DNA of 64,000 nucleotides from NCBI RefSeq assembly GCF_001486505.1, contig NZ_LN909059.1:1-64000 (forward strand), written 5' to 3'. Source of the stretch: Paenibacillus rubinfantis. GTDB taxonomy: Bacteria; Bacillota; Bacilli; Paenibacillales; Paenibacillaceae. The notes under the pieces are model-generated. The model did no database searches, was not told the DNA's origin, and worked only from the letters and a program-made list of their open reading frames with translations. A program made the translations under genes and the position numbers. Shown piece by piece: positions 7,329 to 16,675 of this stretch (the stretch's first letter is position 1; each line of letters starts with the position of its first letter).

Positions 7329-8174
7329 TCAGCGACGGCCCGAACATGTGGATAGAAGTACAACGTCCCGGTTATATACTGAAGCAGGTGTATGGTTCTG
7401 CAAGGACTGATGAGGCAAGTAATAATTGTGTAAATGGATGTATCGATCCACACCTTGCCTGGTCTCCCGAGGACTTGTGTAGTCGTTGATGTAGACCTCA
7501 TTGTACTTCAGGCTGCGCCAAAAGCGCTCGATGACTATGTTATCCGTAGCCCTGCCTTTGCCATCCATACTAATACGAACCTCGTTTTCTTGCAGTAGAT
7601 CGATATACTTCGGACTCGTAAAGTGGCTGCCTTGATCGCTGTTGACAATCCCGGGCTTACGTCGTGTGAATGCACGTTTCATGGTCTCAAGCACGAAACC
7701 GATCTCCAAGCTTTGATCCAGTTGCCAATCTACGATGTAACGGGAATACCAATCCATGACGGCGTACAGGTACATCCAGCCGTATTTCATGCGAATATAT
7801 GTAATATCCACACTCCACACCTGATCAGGCTCTGTAATATTCAGTTTCCGAAGCAGATATGGATAAACCCTGTGTTGTAGATCCCGCTTACTCAGATTTG
7901 GCCCAGGATGAATAGCCATAAGGCCCATTTCGCGCATGTAGCGCCTGACAGTGTTTTCGTGAATACTGTCTCCTTCCCTATTCATAATTGCAGCAATCCT
8001 CCGGTAACCCAGAAACGAATGCTCTGTGTAAATCTCATCAATCCGGTGTTTGAGGCGAATTTCCTCCGGGGAGGGAGGGACCGGCTTATAATAAAGGCTG
8101 GAGCGATTCAGACTTAATAGATCGGCCTGAACGCTGAGCGAGTGCTCGGGGCAATCCCATTCTAGAAGATCCAT
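7329..8174 (-). CDS. IS3-family transposase OrfB (rve integrase core)
   Basis: Catalytic half of the transposase. DDE residues are visible in WSVDITYIRMKYG, IVNSDQGSHFTSP and ATDNIVIERFWRSLKY with the usual spacing, after the HTH_21-type segment (SFLGYRRIAAIMNREG). It is normally made as an OrfAB fusion by -1 slippage on the T9 (A9 on the coding strand) at 8206-8214; in the shifted frame translation continues KKNLASNLSREERMDLLEWD into this frame. The last residues (STCSGRR) look unlike the usual end, in line with a truncated 3' end. Confidence 0.88.
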   Translation of the reverse strand: MDLLEWDCPEHSLSVQADLLSLNRSSLYYKPVPPSPEEIRLKHRIDEIYTEHSFLGYRRIAAIMNREGDSIHENTVRRYMREMGLMAIHPGPNLSKRDLQHRVYPYLLRKLNITEPDQVWSVDITYIRMKYGWMYLYAVMDWYSRYIVDWQLDQSLEIGFVLETMKRAFTRRKPGIVNSDQGSHFTSPKYIDLLQENEVRISMDGKGRATDNIVIERFWRSLKYNEVYINDYTSPRETRQGVDRYIHLHNYYLPHQSLQNHTPASVYNRDVVLLSTCSGRR

Positions 8175-8193
8175 ACGTTCTTCGCGGGACAGG

Positions 8194-8487
8194 TTAGAAG
8201 CCAGATTTTTTTTTGAGCCACGACAATTGACTGGTCAGCTTTCCAATCTCGGCGTAGAGGTCGTTGATCGTGTTTTCATAATCGTTTTTCATCTTCGTGA
8301 TGCCTTTGCGATCATCGACAAACAATTGCGCTAGATTCTGGACAGCTTCTGATTTCCACCGGTTGAGGACATTTGCATGAATGCCATGCTCAGATGAGAG
8401 CTGCGAAACCGACTTTTCTTCCTTTAAAATTTCCAGTACGATTTGCGCTTTCTCCTCCGGTGTGAACTTTCTTCTACTGGTTGCCAT
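8194..8487 (-). CDS. IS3-family transposase OrfA (helix-turn-helix)
   Basis: 97 residues: MATSRRKFTPEEKAQIVLEI is the classic IS3 OrfA helix-turn-helix start (FTPEEKAQIVLE, then LSSEHGIHANVLNRWK), followed by a leucine-zipper-like segment. It ends just after the A9 slippery run used to make the OrfAB fusion. Overlap and order are as in IS150-group elements. Confidence 0.88.
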   Translation of the reverse strand: MATSRRKFTPEEKAQIVLEILKEEKSVSQLSSEHGIHANVLNRWKSEAVQNLAQLFVDDRKGITKMKNDYENTINDLYAEIGKLTSQLSWLKKKSGF

Positions 8488-8555
8488 ACAACTAAGAAAC
8501 TCCTTTTTTGCTGTCTAGATTCTATGTAGCATTATAAGATAACGGATACTGTCCA

Positions 8556-9381
8556 GGTGAATCAAGAAGTCTTTGAATTTATTGATGACTATAATCAACT
8601 TACATCAGCTTACGATTCTGAATCCTCCTATTTGATCTCGTACAAGGCATATCGGAAATACGTTAAAACAAAAACAAAGGAAAAAGCGCGAGAAAAGATG
8701 GGCGCTTTCCAATTTATCAATATCATTGATCGATTTTATGGTGATATCGTTACTCCGAAGTACGGTGATTTAGAAAGAATAAAGCCTGGCGATACCAGAC
8801 ACTTTGCCTTTTGCAATATGATGCTGCAAGGGTTTAATATGCTTACTATTGCCCGCATAGGCGGACATAGCCAACTGGAAACCCAATTACATTACCATAA
8901 ACATTTGGATCACTTCGCTCAATCTTTCGTCCATCACGCGGCGCAGATGCTCCGGATGAACCGTAAGAACTTAATGAGGTCAAATTGGGATGTTGGGACA
9001 CAAGCCGTAATTGCCAAAAGTAGAATCTACCGAGTTGGCGATTTTCAAGAGACATACAAAGTGGAACATGGCTATTGTACGGATCACCCATCGCGCTGTC
9101 AGGTTGGGGATTGCCGCTTTTGCGAATATTATTTTTTCTCGCCAGAGGACGAACAAAAGGGATTAGCATGGTTGAAAGATTGTTCTGATGCGCTGGAAGG
9201 GAGATTAAAGGAACAATTGGAGCTCATTCGATATGTCACAAAATCCATGAATTACGATTGTGCAACGTTGACCTATCAGCAAACGGGCCAAGAAAAGCTA
9301 TCCTCAGCTTGCAGTGAACTGAGGAGATTGATGGATCAAAAAGCGATGGTCGATTCTCATCTTCTGGAGGATGAATTGTGA
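8556..9381 (+). pseudogene. Tn554-type tyrosine recombinase, 3' half (cut by the IS3 element)
   Basis: The frame opens exactly at the IS3 end with no proper start, so the N-terminal part is missing. The remaining 275 codons hold tyrosine-recombinase residues: Arg in GDTRHFAFC, His in IGGHSQLETQL and the Tyr in LHYHKHLDHF, then a Cys-rich tail (GYCTDHPSRCQVGDCRFCEYY) and a helical end. The layout (recombinase with Cys-rich C-terminus followed by a small helical gene) recalls the second and third genes of Tn554-like transposons. It is clearly different from the intact TnpB at 23583-25619, so it is a second lineage. Confidence 0.65.
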
Positions 9382-9968
9382 AAAAGGGAGCACCGCCAAA
9401 ATATACAGATAAGCAATTAAAAGACATCTTATTAAAATATATCTCAAAGAATCCAGGGAAGAAGATTAATCCTTCCATTTTGGAAAGAGAGACCGGAATA
9501 AATCGATTTATTTGGACAAGAAGAATGTCAGAGCAAATCGCGAAGGTCAACGAGCCAGTGCAACAGGAGGTTGTAGAAACTGATGGTGCACTTCCCTTAC
9601 CAAATGTTGTTGAGCTTGTTGAAACATACTGGAACAATAAAACGGGTTTGATTAATGCATTAGCTCACTATAATGAAATGCTAAATGCTTTGCATCAAAA
9701 GGCTAAGGGGTATGACACAATTCTTCAGGAAAACCAAGACTTAGCCGCTCAATTGTCCTTAAAAGAAGACCAGATTAAAACGCTAGAGAACGAGATTAAA
9801 TTACTCAAAAAACAGTATCTCGAAGTGGCGGTCAAAAGCACATATAAAACCTTCCAAGACGAAGAAGGGCTAGAAAAAATCATATCCATCAATAAAAATA
9901 AAAAAACTGAGGATCGAGCCTTAAATGCGGATATTGTGAAAATGTATCCCGAGTTATTTGATAATTGA
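9378..9968 (+). CDS. TnpC-like accessory protein of the Tn554-type remnant
   Basis: 196 residues: an N-terminal helix-turn-helix-like part (PPKYTDKQLKDILLKYISKN, INPSILERETGINRFIWTRR) and a long coiled coil (KEDQIKTLENEIKLLKKQYL). It starts with GTG overlapping the recombinase stop (GTGA). Tn554-type elements carry such a small third gene that sets the frequency and orientation of transposition. Function here is inferred from position and shape. Confidence 0.6.
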   Translation: MKKGAPPKYTDKQLKDILLKYISKNPGKKINPSILERETGINRFIWTRRMSEQIAKVNEPVQQEVVETDGALPLPNVVELVETYWNNKTGLINALAHYNEMLNALHQKAKGYDTILQENQDLAAQLSLKEDQIKTLENEIKLLKKQYLEVAVKSTYKTFQDEEGLEKIISINKNKKTEDRALNADIVKMYPELFDN

Positions 9969-9984
9969 TGTAACCAGCATAGTC

Positions 9985-11588
9985 GTGAGTGTAAAATGTT
10001 TGTGGGCAGAAAAAAGGAATAATTGGTGAACGAATGCGGAAAAGCATGGAAAAAGGCTTCCCTTCTTGGTAGAGTGTAAGTCGACGAAAACCACACTTAG
10101 GAAGGAGAAGCCTCATGCAAAAGTCTATCATGAATCTGCCGACAATGAAAGAACTCGAAGTGAATTTATTTCAACAATTGCAAGCGATGTTTGCCGATGT
10201 CATGGTTCGCTGCCTCGAAGAGATCGATAAATGGATCATGGAGAATCGCGATCATGCCCGATATCGCTTGCGCGACACGCGTAAAGTGACGATGAGCACA
10301 TCATTTGGCGAAATCACGTTCGCACGAAGGTTGTATCTGGATCGCGAAAAAGAAACCTGCGTCTACTTGTTGGATCAAGCGCTGGCCTTCGATGGCCAAT
10401 CCGGCATCAGCCCGCGTCTTGAAGAGTGGGCGGTGGAACTGGCAACCGTGGGACCGTCTTACCATGAGGCAGCGCGGCAAATTGAAGCGCTCCTGGGGTA
10501 TCAAGCCATTAGCCATGAGACGATCCGGCAACGCCTCATTGCCAAAGCGGAACAAGCGGCTGCAATCGTGCCGGAAGAAAAGAAACCGGCGAAAGTGCTG
10601 TTTGTCGAAGTGGACGGGTTATACACGAAGCTTCAGAGGACGAGGCAGCAAGGCCAAGAGAACAAGATGGCGATCATCCATGAAGGATGGGAAAAAAACG
10701 GCAGGCGGGTCCAACTGAGAAACAAAACCCACTATCTGCATACGGGAAGCGGCGCTTCCTTTTGGGAAGGCTTCGGTGACTTTCTGATCGAACATTATGA
10801 CGTGGATGAGGATACGTGGCTGGTCGTCAATGGGGACGGAGCGGAATGGATCGGGGAATGCGCGTCCTACTTTCATCGCTGCATCTACACGCTCGATCGC
10901 TTTCATGTTGCACGGGATTTGAAACACTATTTACGCGACCTTCCCACGCATTGGAGAGCGGCGAGCCGGGCACTGGCGGCGTATGATCCGCAAGCGTTGT
11001 TCGCTGCAATCGACGCCGTTCCGGATGATCGCATCCGCGAAGATCGCCGCGAGAATTGGGAACGATTCAAAGCCTTTTTGCGCCGCCATGAAAAGCATCT
11101 CCTCGATTACCGTAAGGTACTCGAAGCAAACGGGTTGGATCCGGCAGGGATGCGTCCGATGGGAAGCGCAGAATCCCAAATGCGGGTATTTGCGAAGCGA
11201 ACGAAGCGCGGCGGATACAGCTGGAGTGTACGAGGTGTGCAAGCGATGCTGCGGTCGATCATCATCCGCAGGGAAGGACGTACAGAGTTACCGGAAGGCA
11301 GACAGATTGAATCAACGGACAAGCAGCAAGCGGGGCCCCCATTCCGCATTCAGCAATTGTTCAAGAAGCCCAAAGCGTTCACGACAGGCGTCATCAACGG
11401 GATGTTGCGAACGCTCCACACTTCGAAACAGAACAGTCCGTTGGGGATGGCGTTGAAGGGATTGCGCGGATGAGACCAGGATGGTCATCCATAGCGAGGA
11501 AAGAAGAAATTAAAGCGCTGCCAAGATTGAAGCTGAAGCATAGATTTCACCAATCTCAGATTTCTGCCCACAATTGCTTGACACACAC
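9985..11588 (+). mobile_element. ISLre2-family insertion sequence
   Basis: About 1.6 kb with one long transposase gene. Imperfect 28-bp inverted repeats: left GTGAGTGTAA... ending TTGTGGGCAGAAA (to 10012), right (minus strand from 11588) GTGTGTGTCAAG... ending TTGTGGGCAGAAA. The right end lies inside yazB and the left end next to a Tn554-type remnant; I see no matching target duplication, so the element joins two unrelated sequences, probably after recombination or a deletion. Confidence 0.85.
10115..11473 (+). CDS. ISLre2-family transposase (UPF0236 type)
   Basis: 452 residues. Family landmarks: early IMENRDHARYRLRDTRKVT and the block FGEITFARRLYLD, then VLFVEVDGLYTKLQ with the first catalytic Asp, VVNGDGAEWIGE with the second, and a C-terminal acidic block (MGSAESQMRVFAKR). 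Good GGAAGGAG ribosome site at the ATG. The length is usual for the family, so the gene looks intact and possibly active. Confidence 0.88.
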   Translation: MQKSIMNLPTMKELEVNLFQQLQAMFADVMVRCLEEIDKWIMENRDHARYRLRDTRKVTMSTSFGEITFARRLYLDREKETCVYLLDQALAFDGQSGISPRLEEWAVELATVGPSYHEAARQIEALLGYQAISHETIRQRLIAKAEQAAAIVPEEKKPAKVLFVEVDGLYTKLQRTRQQGQENKMAIIHEGWEKNGRRVQLRNKTHYLHTGSGASFWEGFGDFLIEHYDVDEDTWLVVNGDGAEWIGECASYFHRCIYTLDRFHVARDLKHYLRDLPTHWRAASRALAAYDPQALFAAIDAVPDDRIREDRRENWERFKAFLRRHEKHLLDYRKVLEANGLDPAGMRPMGSAESQMRVFAKRTKRGGYSWSVRGVQAMLRSIIIRREGRTELPEGRQIESTDKQQAGPPFRIQQLFKKPKAFTTGVINGMLRTLHTSKQNSPLGMALKGLRG

Positions 11589-11698
11589 GCGCCCAGGATG
11601 CCGATGGAGATGTCCAGTTGCTCGGCAAATTCCAATTGGGTGTGCCCTTTCAGTTTGCGGAATGCTCGAATTCTTCGGGCCAATTGATTTTTCTCCAT
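11588..11698 (-). pseudogene. yazB: YazB-like HTH regulator, cut by the ISLre2 element
   Basis: MEKNQLARRIRAFRKLKGHT begins a Cro/CI-type helix-turn-helix protein as found directly after folK in Bacillales (B. subtilis folP-folB-folK-yazB). After 37 codons (ending SIGILGA) the frame passes into the ISLre2 terminus, so the recognition helix end and the rest are lost. It overlaps the end of folK in a different frame, as expected for the operon. Confidence 0.75.
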
Positions 11699-12180
11699 AG
11701 CCGAACGCCTTCCTTTCCATCCAGTGTCTCCAAAGCCTCGCGGGAAGATACGGCAGCCGAAGCATCTTCGTCAAGAACTTCCAGCAGCGGAATCAGTACG
11801 AAAAGCCGTTCGAACATGCGCGGATGCGGAATGGTCAATCGGGGCAGCTCCGCTACTTCATCCCCATACAGCAGCACATCAAGATCGATCGTGCGGGGCC
11901 CCCAGCGAACGTCCCGTACGCGGCCCAGCGAACGCTCGATTTTAGCGCAGACGTCCAACAGCGGCTCCGGCTTAAGAATGGTTCGAATTCGCGCAACCAT
12001 ATTCAAAAACGGCGGTTGATCGGTGAACCCGACCGGATCGGTCTCGTAAATATTGGAGCAGCGTTCCACGCGGATGCCGGTTTCACCGTGCAGCCTCTTA
12101 ACGGCCTGACGCAGCTGCTCTTCTTTGTCCCCCAAGTTCGCACCGAGTCCGATATAGGCGATCGTCGCCGAACCCATCAT
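11650..12180 (-). CDS. folK: 2-amino-4-hydroxy-6-hydroxymethyldihydropteridine pyrophosphokinase
   Basis: Transfers pyrophosphate from ATP to hydroxymethyl-dihydropterin, making the substrate of FolP. 176 residues. HPPK signatures: YIGLGANLGDKEEQL at the start, YETDPVGFTDQPPFLNMV for pterin binding, and RWGPRTIDLDVLLYG with the two metal-binding Asp. The ATG overlaps the folB stop (ATGA). Intact. Confidence 0.95.
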   Translation of the reverse strand: MMGSATIAYIGLGANLGDKEEQLRQAVKRLHGETGIRVERCSNIYETDPVGFTDQPPFLNMVARIRTILKPEPLLDVCAKIERSLGRVRDVRWGPRTIDLDVLLYGDEVAELPRLTIPHPRMFERLFVLIPLLEVLDEDASAAVSSREALETLDGKEGVRLWRKINWPEEFEHSAN

Positions 12181-12545
12181 CGATCATCCCGCCTTCGATG
12201 AATCTCGACACTGACGCCGCCGAAGCGAACCGGCACAGGGGGATGCGGCTTCGTAACCCGAACAGTCGTTTCCTCGACTATAGTATAAGTGTCGAGTACC
12301 CGTGATGCAATGGTTTCCGCCACCGTTTCAATTAACTGGAAACGGTTCAGCTCCACGATCTCCTGGATAAGGAGACATACATCCGCATAATTGACGCTTC
12401 GGGTCAAATCATCCTCCGTACCGGCCGGACGGAGATCCAACCCCATCTCCACATCGATATAGAAACGCTGTCCCAGCCGGTTTTCCTCCGGGAACACGCC
12501 GTGATAGCCGTAGCATTCCAGCCGTTCGATTCGAATCTTGTCCAT
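12177..12545 (-). CDS. folB: Dihydroneopterin aldolase
   Basis: Cleaves dihydroneopterin to hydroxymethyl-dihydropterin and glycolaldehyde. 122 residues: LECYGYHGVFPEENRLGQRF is the FolB start with the active-site Tyr/Glu, SVNYADVCLLIQEIV and RFQLIETVAETIA follow, and the family end VRVTKPHPPVP contains the catalytic Lys. Six bases downstream of folP and overlapping folK. Intact. Confidence 0.95.
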   Translation of the reverse strand: MDKIRIERLECYGYHGVFPEENRLGQRFYIDVEMGLDLRPAGTEDDLTRSVNYADVCLLIQEIVELNRFQLIETVAETIASRVLDTYTIVEETTVRVTKPHPPVPVRFGGVSVEIHRRRDDR

Positions 12546-12551
12546 TCCCGT

Positions 12552-13430
12552 TCACTCCCGCGCCGACGAGACCGCCCCCATCATGGCGTCCGTCATGCGT
12601 ATCGTCTTGCTCATTTCCGCAACATCATGCACCCTCATGATCTGGCATCCCTGCGCGATGCCCAGCGCCACCGTCGCCGCAGTCCCCTCAAGAACCTGAT
12701 CGGACGGGAGTCCCAGCGTGCGCTGAATCATGGATTTGCGCGAAGTGCCGAGCAGGACGGGAAACCCCATCGCCGCGATCTCGTGCAGATGCCGCATGAT
12801 CTCAAGGTTGTGTTCGAGCGTTTTGCCGAACCCGATCCCCGGATCCAGCCAGATGCTGTCCGGCTTGACGCCGGCCTTCAGTCCGATCTCCACGCTGATC
12901 TCCAGATCGCGCTTCACGTCGGACAGGAAATCGTTATACACCGGCTGCTCCCGGTTATGCATCAAGATGACCGGACACCCGTGCTTAGCGGCGACGGCGG
13001 CCATCTCCGGGTCCTTGCGGAATCCCCAGATGTCGTTGAGGATGTGCGCGCCGGCCGACAGGGCGCGTTCGGCCACTTCAGCCTTGTACGTATCGACGGA
13101 GATCGGCGTCCGCACCGTCTCGCGCAGACGCTCGAGAACGGGAAGGAGGCGGGCCCATTCTTCTTCAGCGGACACCGGCATATGTCCCGGGCGCGCCGAT
13201 TCTCCGCCTACGTCAAGCAGGTCGGCTCCCGCTTCAACCATTGCCCGCGCATGCGCTTCGGCCGCGGCGGGATCCAGATACCTGCCCCCATCGGAGAACG
13301 AATCCGGCGTCACATTGAGAATGCCCATCAGCAGCGTGCGTTCGCCCAACGTCAGCGGTATGCCCCCCGGAAAGTCGTATCGCCGTTTATACGGCTGCCA
13401 ATGCTTCCCGACCATGATGTGTTGTCTCAT
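12552..13430 (-). CDS. folP: Dihydropteroate synthase (native, sulfonamide target)
   Basis: Joins pABA to the pterin pyrophosphate. 292 residues with all DHPS blocks: MGILNVTPDSFSDGG, LLDVGGESARPG, ILNDIWGF, WLDPGIGFGKTLEHN, LLGTSRKSMIQRTLG and MRVHDVAEM. The ATG overlaps the pabC stop. It is the enzyme type blocked by sulfonamides; I see no obvious insertion of the Sul type, but resistance substitutions cannot be judged without a close relative. With sul1 at 3.1 kb the window has two DHPS genes of different origin. Confidence 0.95.
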   Translation of the reverse strand: MRQHIMVGKHWQPYKRRYDFPGGIPLTLGERTLLMGILNVTPDSFSDGGRYLDPAAAEAHARAMVEAGADLLDVGGESARPGHMPVSAEEEWARLLPVLERLRETVRTPISVDTYKAEVAERALSAGAHILNDIWGFRKDPEMAAVAAKHGCPVILMHNREQPVYNDFLSDVKRDLEISVEIGLKAGVKPDSIWLDPGIGFGKTLEHNLEIMRHLHEIAAMGFPVLLGTSRKSMIQRTLGLPSDQVLEGTAATVALGIAQGCQIMRVHDVAEMSKTIRMTDAMMGAVSSARE

Positions 13431-14314
13431 CCGTTCATTGCCCCTTTCACCGCTTGCCGGTAAGCGGCAAACAGACGTTTCGCGGCATCGGAATGTTCAT
13501 CTCCCGGGAACCGCCAGATACAGACGCCGTTCGGATCGAAAATGCGATCTACCCTGACGATTTCCTGGATCGAGTTCGTCAGAAACACTTCCTGCGCCCG
13601 GACGGCATCCTGAAGCGTCAACATTTCTTCCGCGGCCGGGATGCCCAGCGCTTGCAGCAGCTCCAGTACGAAACCGCGCGTGACGCCCGCCAGAATGCCG
13701 GTGTGCAGCGGCGGCGTAATCACGCGTCCGTCGATGACGAAGAAAACGTTGCTGACAATCCCTTCAGCAACGTGACCGTCCGCCGTCAGGAACAAGCCTT
13801 CCGCCCCCGCCGCCCACGGATAACGGTTGATTTCCCTTTTTCCCAGAATATTATTCATATAATGAAACGATTTAATCCGCCGTTCGCCTTCCGGCGTATT
13901 CCGCGGCAGCCGCAGCACCTGCAGCGGCCGGACGGACGGCTCGGCGTCGTCTGCAATCGGAGGCAGAGGCTTCGCATACACGATCGTATTGGGCGCGGCA
14001 TAATCCTCGTTCGGCAGTCCGACCGCACCGGCGCCGGCAGACACAGCATAGCGGATATAAGCCTCCGTGAACCCGTTGGCCTCGATCAGCGCCCGGATCA
14101 ATTCCCGCGCAGCCGGCCGATCGATGTTTACCGCGATGCCGATCGTCCGCAAGCTGCCCTCCAGGCGATTCATGTGGGCATCGAATAAGAACGGCCGTCC
14201 GCCGTACGTGCGGAACGTCTCGAAACAGCCCATTCCGTACATAAAGCCGTGATCGAATACCGAGATCACGGCTTCCTTCTCTTCTACCAAACACCCGTTA
14301 AAGCCGATCTTCAT
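13427..14314 (-). CDS. pabC: Aminodeoxychorismate lyase
   Basis: PLP enzyme of fold type IV that releases pABA and pyruvate from aminodeoxychorismate. 295 residues from the ATG at 14314, which overlaps the pabA stop (ATGA); an open extension to 14665 lies inside pabA and is not coding. The Schiff-base Lys is in [18 protein letters not shown], the phosphate-binding part in [17 protein letters not shown] and [15 protein letters not shown]. Intact. Confidence 0.93.
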   Translation of the reverse strand: MKIGFNGCLVEEKEAVISVFDHGFMYGMGCFETFRTYGGRPFLFDAHMNRLEGSLRTIGIAVNIDRPAARELIRALIEANGFTEAYIRYAVSAGAGAVGLPNEDYAAPNTIVYAKPLPPIADDAEPSVRPLQVLRLPRNTPEGERRIKSFHYMNNILGKREINRYPWAAGAEGLFLTADGHVAEGIVSNVFFVIDGRVITPPLHTGILAGVTRGFVLELLQALGIPAAEEMLTLQDAVRAQEVFLTNSIQEIVRVDRIFDPNGVCIWRFPGDEHSDAAKRLFAAYRQAVKGAMNG

Positions 14315-14898
14315 CGCAACCCGCTCTCGGCTTTGGTCAAGTCCAGGAAATTGCGAAGCAGCCGGTGTCCGTGTTCCGTCATAATCGATTCGGGATGGAA
14401 CTGCACCCCTTCGATCGGGTACTTCCGATGGCGAAGCGCCATAATCTCGCCCTCCGCCGTCTCCGCGCCGATCTCCAGATCTTCCGGCAACGTCTCGCGC
14501 TTCACGATCAGCGAATGGTAACGCGTTGCCGTAAACGGCGATGGAATGCCGGTGAAAATCGTTTTGCCGTCGTGGCGGATCTGCGACGTCTTGCCGTGCA
14601 TCAGCAGCTCGGCGCGGACGACTTCCCCGCCGAAAGCCTGGGCGATGGACTGGTGGCCCAGACATACGCCGAGGATCGGAATTTCTCCCTTGAACCGATC
14701 GATCAGGGCCAGACTGATGCCCGCTTCATTCGGCGTACAGGGGCCGGGCGAGATCAAGATATGGTCCGGCTTCAGTTCGGCGATCTCGTCCAAGGTAACT
14801 TGGTCGTTCCGTCTTACCTCCACTGCCTCCCCGAGTTCGCCCAAATACTGGACAAGGTTGTACGTAAACGAATCGTAATTGTCGATAACCAGAATCAC
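14311..14898 (-). CDS. pabA: Aminodeoxychorismate synthase glutamine amidotransferase subunit
   Basis: Supplies ammonia to PabB; in Bacillales it can also serve anthranilate synthase. 195 residues. Class I amidotransferase triad: Cys in [16 protein letters not shown], His and Glu in [19 protein letters not shown] place the start at GTG 14898, since [20 protein letters not shown] is the canonical beginning, AGGGAGGG lies just upstream, and the GTG overlaps the pabB stop (GTGA); the longer ATG frame to 14937 lies within pabB. Confidence 0.93.
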   Translation of the reverse strand: MILVIDNYDSFTYNLVQYLGELGEAVEVRRNDQVTLDEIAELKPDHILISPGPCTPNEAGISLALIDRFKGEIPILGVCLGHQSIAQAFGGEVVRAELLMHGKTSQIRHDGKTIFTGIPSPFTATRYHSLIVKRETLPEDLEIGAETAEGEIMALRHRKYPIEGVQFHPESIMTEHGHRLLRNFLDLTKAESGLR

Positions 14899-16657
14899 GT
14901 CGTTCCCTCCCTTTCGCTCAGTTCGATCGCTTTCCACAGCGCTCTCGCCTTGTTCAGCGATTCCTTGTATTCCCGCTCGGGAGAAGAATCGATGACGATC
15001 CCAGCCCCCGCCTGTACGTAACCGATGCCGTCTTTCACCACCAGCGTCCGTATAACAATATTAAATTCCATATCCCCGGTATAGTCAATCCACCCGATCG
15101 AACCGGTATACAGCCCGCGGCGTACGGGCTCGAGCTCCTCGATGATCTCCATCGTGCGAATTTTCGGCGCGCCGGTGATCGTCCCGCCCGGAAATACGGC
15201 CCGTATGACATCGAAGCCGTCCAATCCTTCGGCCAACTCCCCCTCCACCTGCGACACCAGATGCATGACGTGCGAATACGACTCGATCGTCATCAGCTCG
15301 CTGACCCGCACGGAGCCGTAACGGGCGATGCGTCCGATGTCGTTGCGCAGCAGGTCGACAAGCATAATATGTTCCGCTCGTTCTTTCTCATTCTCGCGCA
15401 GTTCACGCAGGAATCGCGTCTCCTCTTCCGCATCGAATCCGCGCCTGCGGGTGCCGGCGATCGGCCGGGTCGATACCCGTCCGCGTTCCAGCCGGACGAG
15501 CAGTTCCGGCGAACCGGAGACGATCTCCAATCCCGGCATCCGAATCATCCCCATATAGGGAGACGGATTGATCATGCGCAGCCATTCATAAATCTCAGTT
15601 GGGGCACTGCGCAGCACACGATGCTGCCGGAGCGCCAGATTGACCTGGAACACATCCCCGGCACGAATATACTCCTGGATCCGGCGAACGGCGGCTTTGT
15701 AATCCTCTTCCGGAAAATCGATATGCAGGTCCGGCCATGCCTCGGCTCCGGTCCGCAGGCGGGCCGCATCGGGGATGTTCGACCACAGCGCCTCTCGTGC
15801 CGCAGACTTCGCGTCAGGCTCGTCCAGACGCCAACTGCGCCAAGCGTCCCGCATCGCTTCCGCCTCGCGTTCCGCCTCCCCGTACAGCACGTCAAGGAGC
15901 TTGCCGGCGCCCGGCTCCCACCGCTTGATGACGCAGAAATACAGCCTTTTCGCTTCGTGGTCGAATACGAATAATTGATGGAAACGCATAAACATCGCGT
16001 CCGGCATCATCAGATCGTCAACGGCCAGCTGCGGCAATCGCTCGATGGATCGCGCCAAGTCGTACGACCAGAACCCCGCGGCGCCGCCCAGGAAGCGCGG
16101 AGCGCCGGGAACGGCGGGCGCACGATAAGCGCGCATCCAGTCGCGAACAGCTTGAATAGAAGAAGGGTGAGGGTGGGGGCGCCGGGCCCCAGGGACCGTG
16201 TGGCCACTTCCGCCCTGCACGGTACGGAGGGGTACGGCGTCCGCCCCGCCTCGCGCCTTCGCCCCGCGACTGGGAGGGGGAGGGGCCGACTCTTCCTTCC
16301 TGAGCGCATCCAGTCGCGAACAGCTTCGAGCGCGGGCTGCCGGCGGCGTTCCGGCTCCCCTGTCGGCGTTCCGTCCAAGCGGCGCACCTCCGCCTCGCCG
16401 TTCCGGCATACGATGATCGATTCCGGGTGCAGTCCGAGATACGTGTAACGGCCGCCCTTCCCGCTTTCCAGCAGAACCGCGTGCGGCGAACGCTCCACCC
16501 ATACGCGCTCCCAGGAAAAGATACGCCCCGTCCATGTCTCGCACAGCACATAAGGCAGCGCGTTGAAGTCGGCGGCCCAAGCGCGCCATTGCTCCAATGT
16601 CGTGACCTGCAACCCGTTCAGCCTCCGTGGGAAAGTGATTTTCGGCATGATACTCAT
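14895..16657 (-). pseudogene. pabB: Aminodeoxychorismate synthase component I, disrupted
   Basis: Chorismate-using subunit that makes aminodeoxychorismate. The N-terminal part (from ATG 16657 or 16648: MPKITFPRRLNGLQV) and the catalytic C-terminal part (VFPGGTITGAPKIRTMEIIE, DLLRNDIGRIARYGSVRV, SGSPELLVRLERGRV) are both good, but in different frames. Between them a 173-bp insertion flanked by a 23-bp direct repeat interrupts the gene after LEAVRDWMR. Removing 173 bp restores one frame (LEAVRDWMRAYRAPAVPG), so the damage is recent. pABA synthesis from this locus should fail unless another copy exists. Confidence 0.9.
16131..16326. repeat. Short GC-rich insertion in pabB bounded by 23-bp direct repeats
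   Basis: The same 23 bases (GCGCATCCAGTCGCGAACAG plus CTT) occur at 16131-16153 and 16304-16326. The 150 bases between them are very GC-rich, with polypurine/polypyrimidine tracts and no open frame, and do not look like pabB. No long terminal inverted repeats. It resembles a small interspersed repeat; the 23-bp duplication is longer than usual target duplications. Confidence 0.75.
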
Positions 16658-16675
16658 TCTATACCCATGTCAAGG

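Larger units (their letters stand above)
7329..8555 (-). mobile_element. IS3-family (IS150-like) insertion sequence
   Basis: Two overlapping transposase frames on the minus strand with an A9 slippage run. The left end, read on the minus strand from 8555, begins TGGACAGTATCCG, a typical IS3-family terminus with TG at the tip. At the other end (about 7325-7345) I find no matching inverted repeat; orfB runs to its stop next to the KfrB gene. That end may be truncated or recombined. The element marks the change from GC-rich plasmid DNA to AT-richer Bacillota DNA. Confidence 0.85.

Noticed and set aside
12501..13463. Long plus-strand open frames over folB and folP
   Set aside because: They are antisense shadows of GC-rich folate genes with no ribosome site and no recognisable protein pattern.
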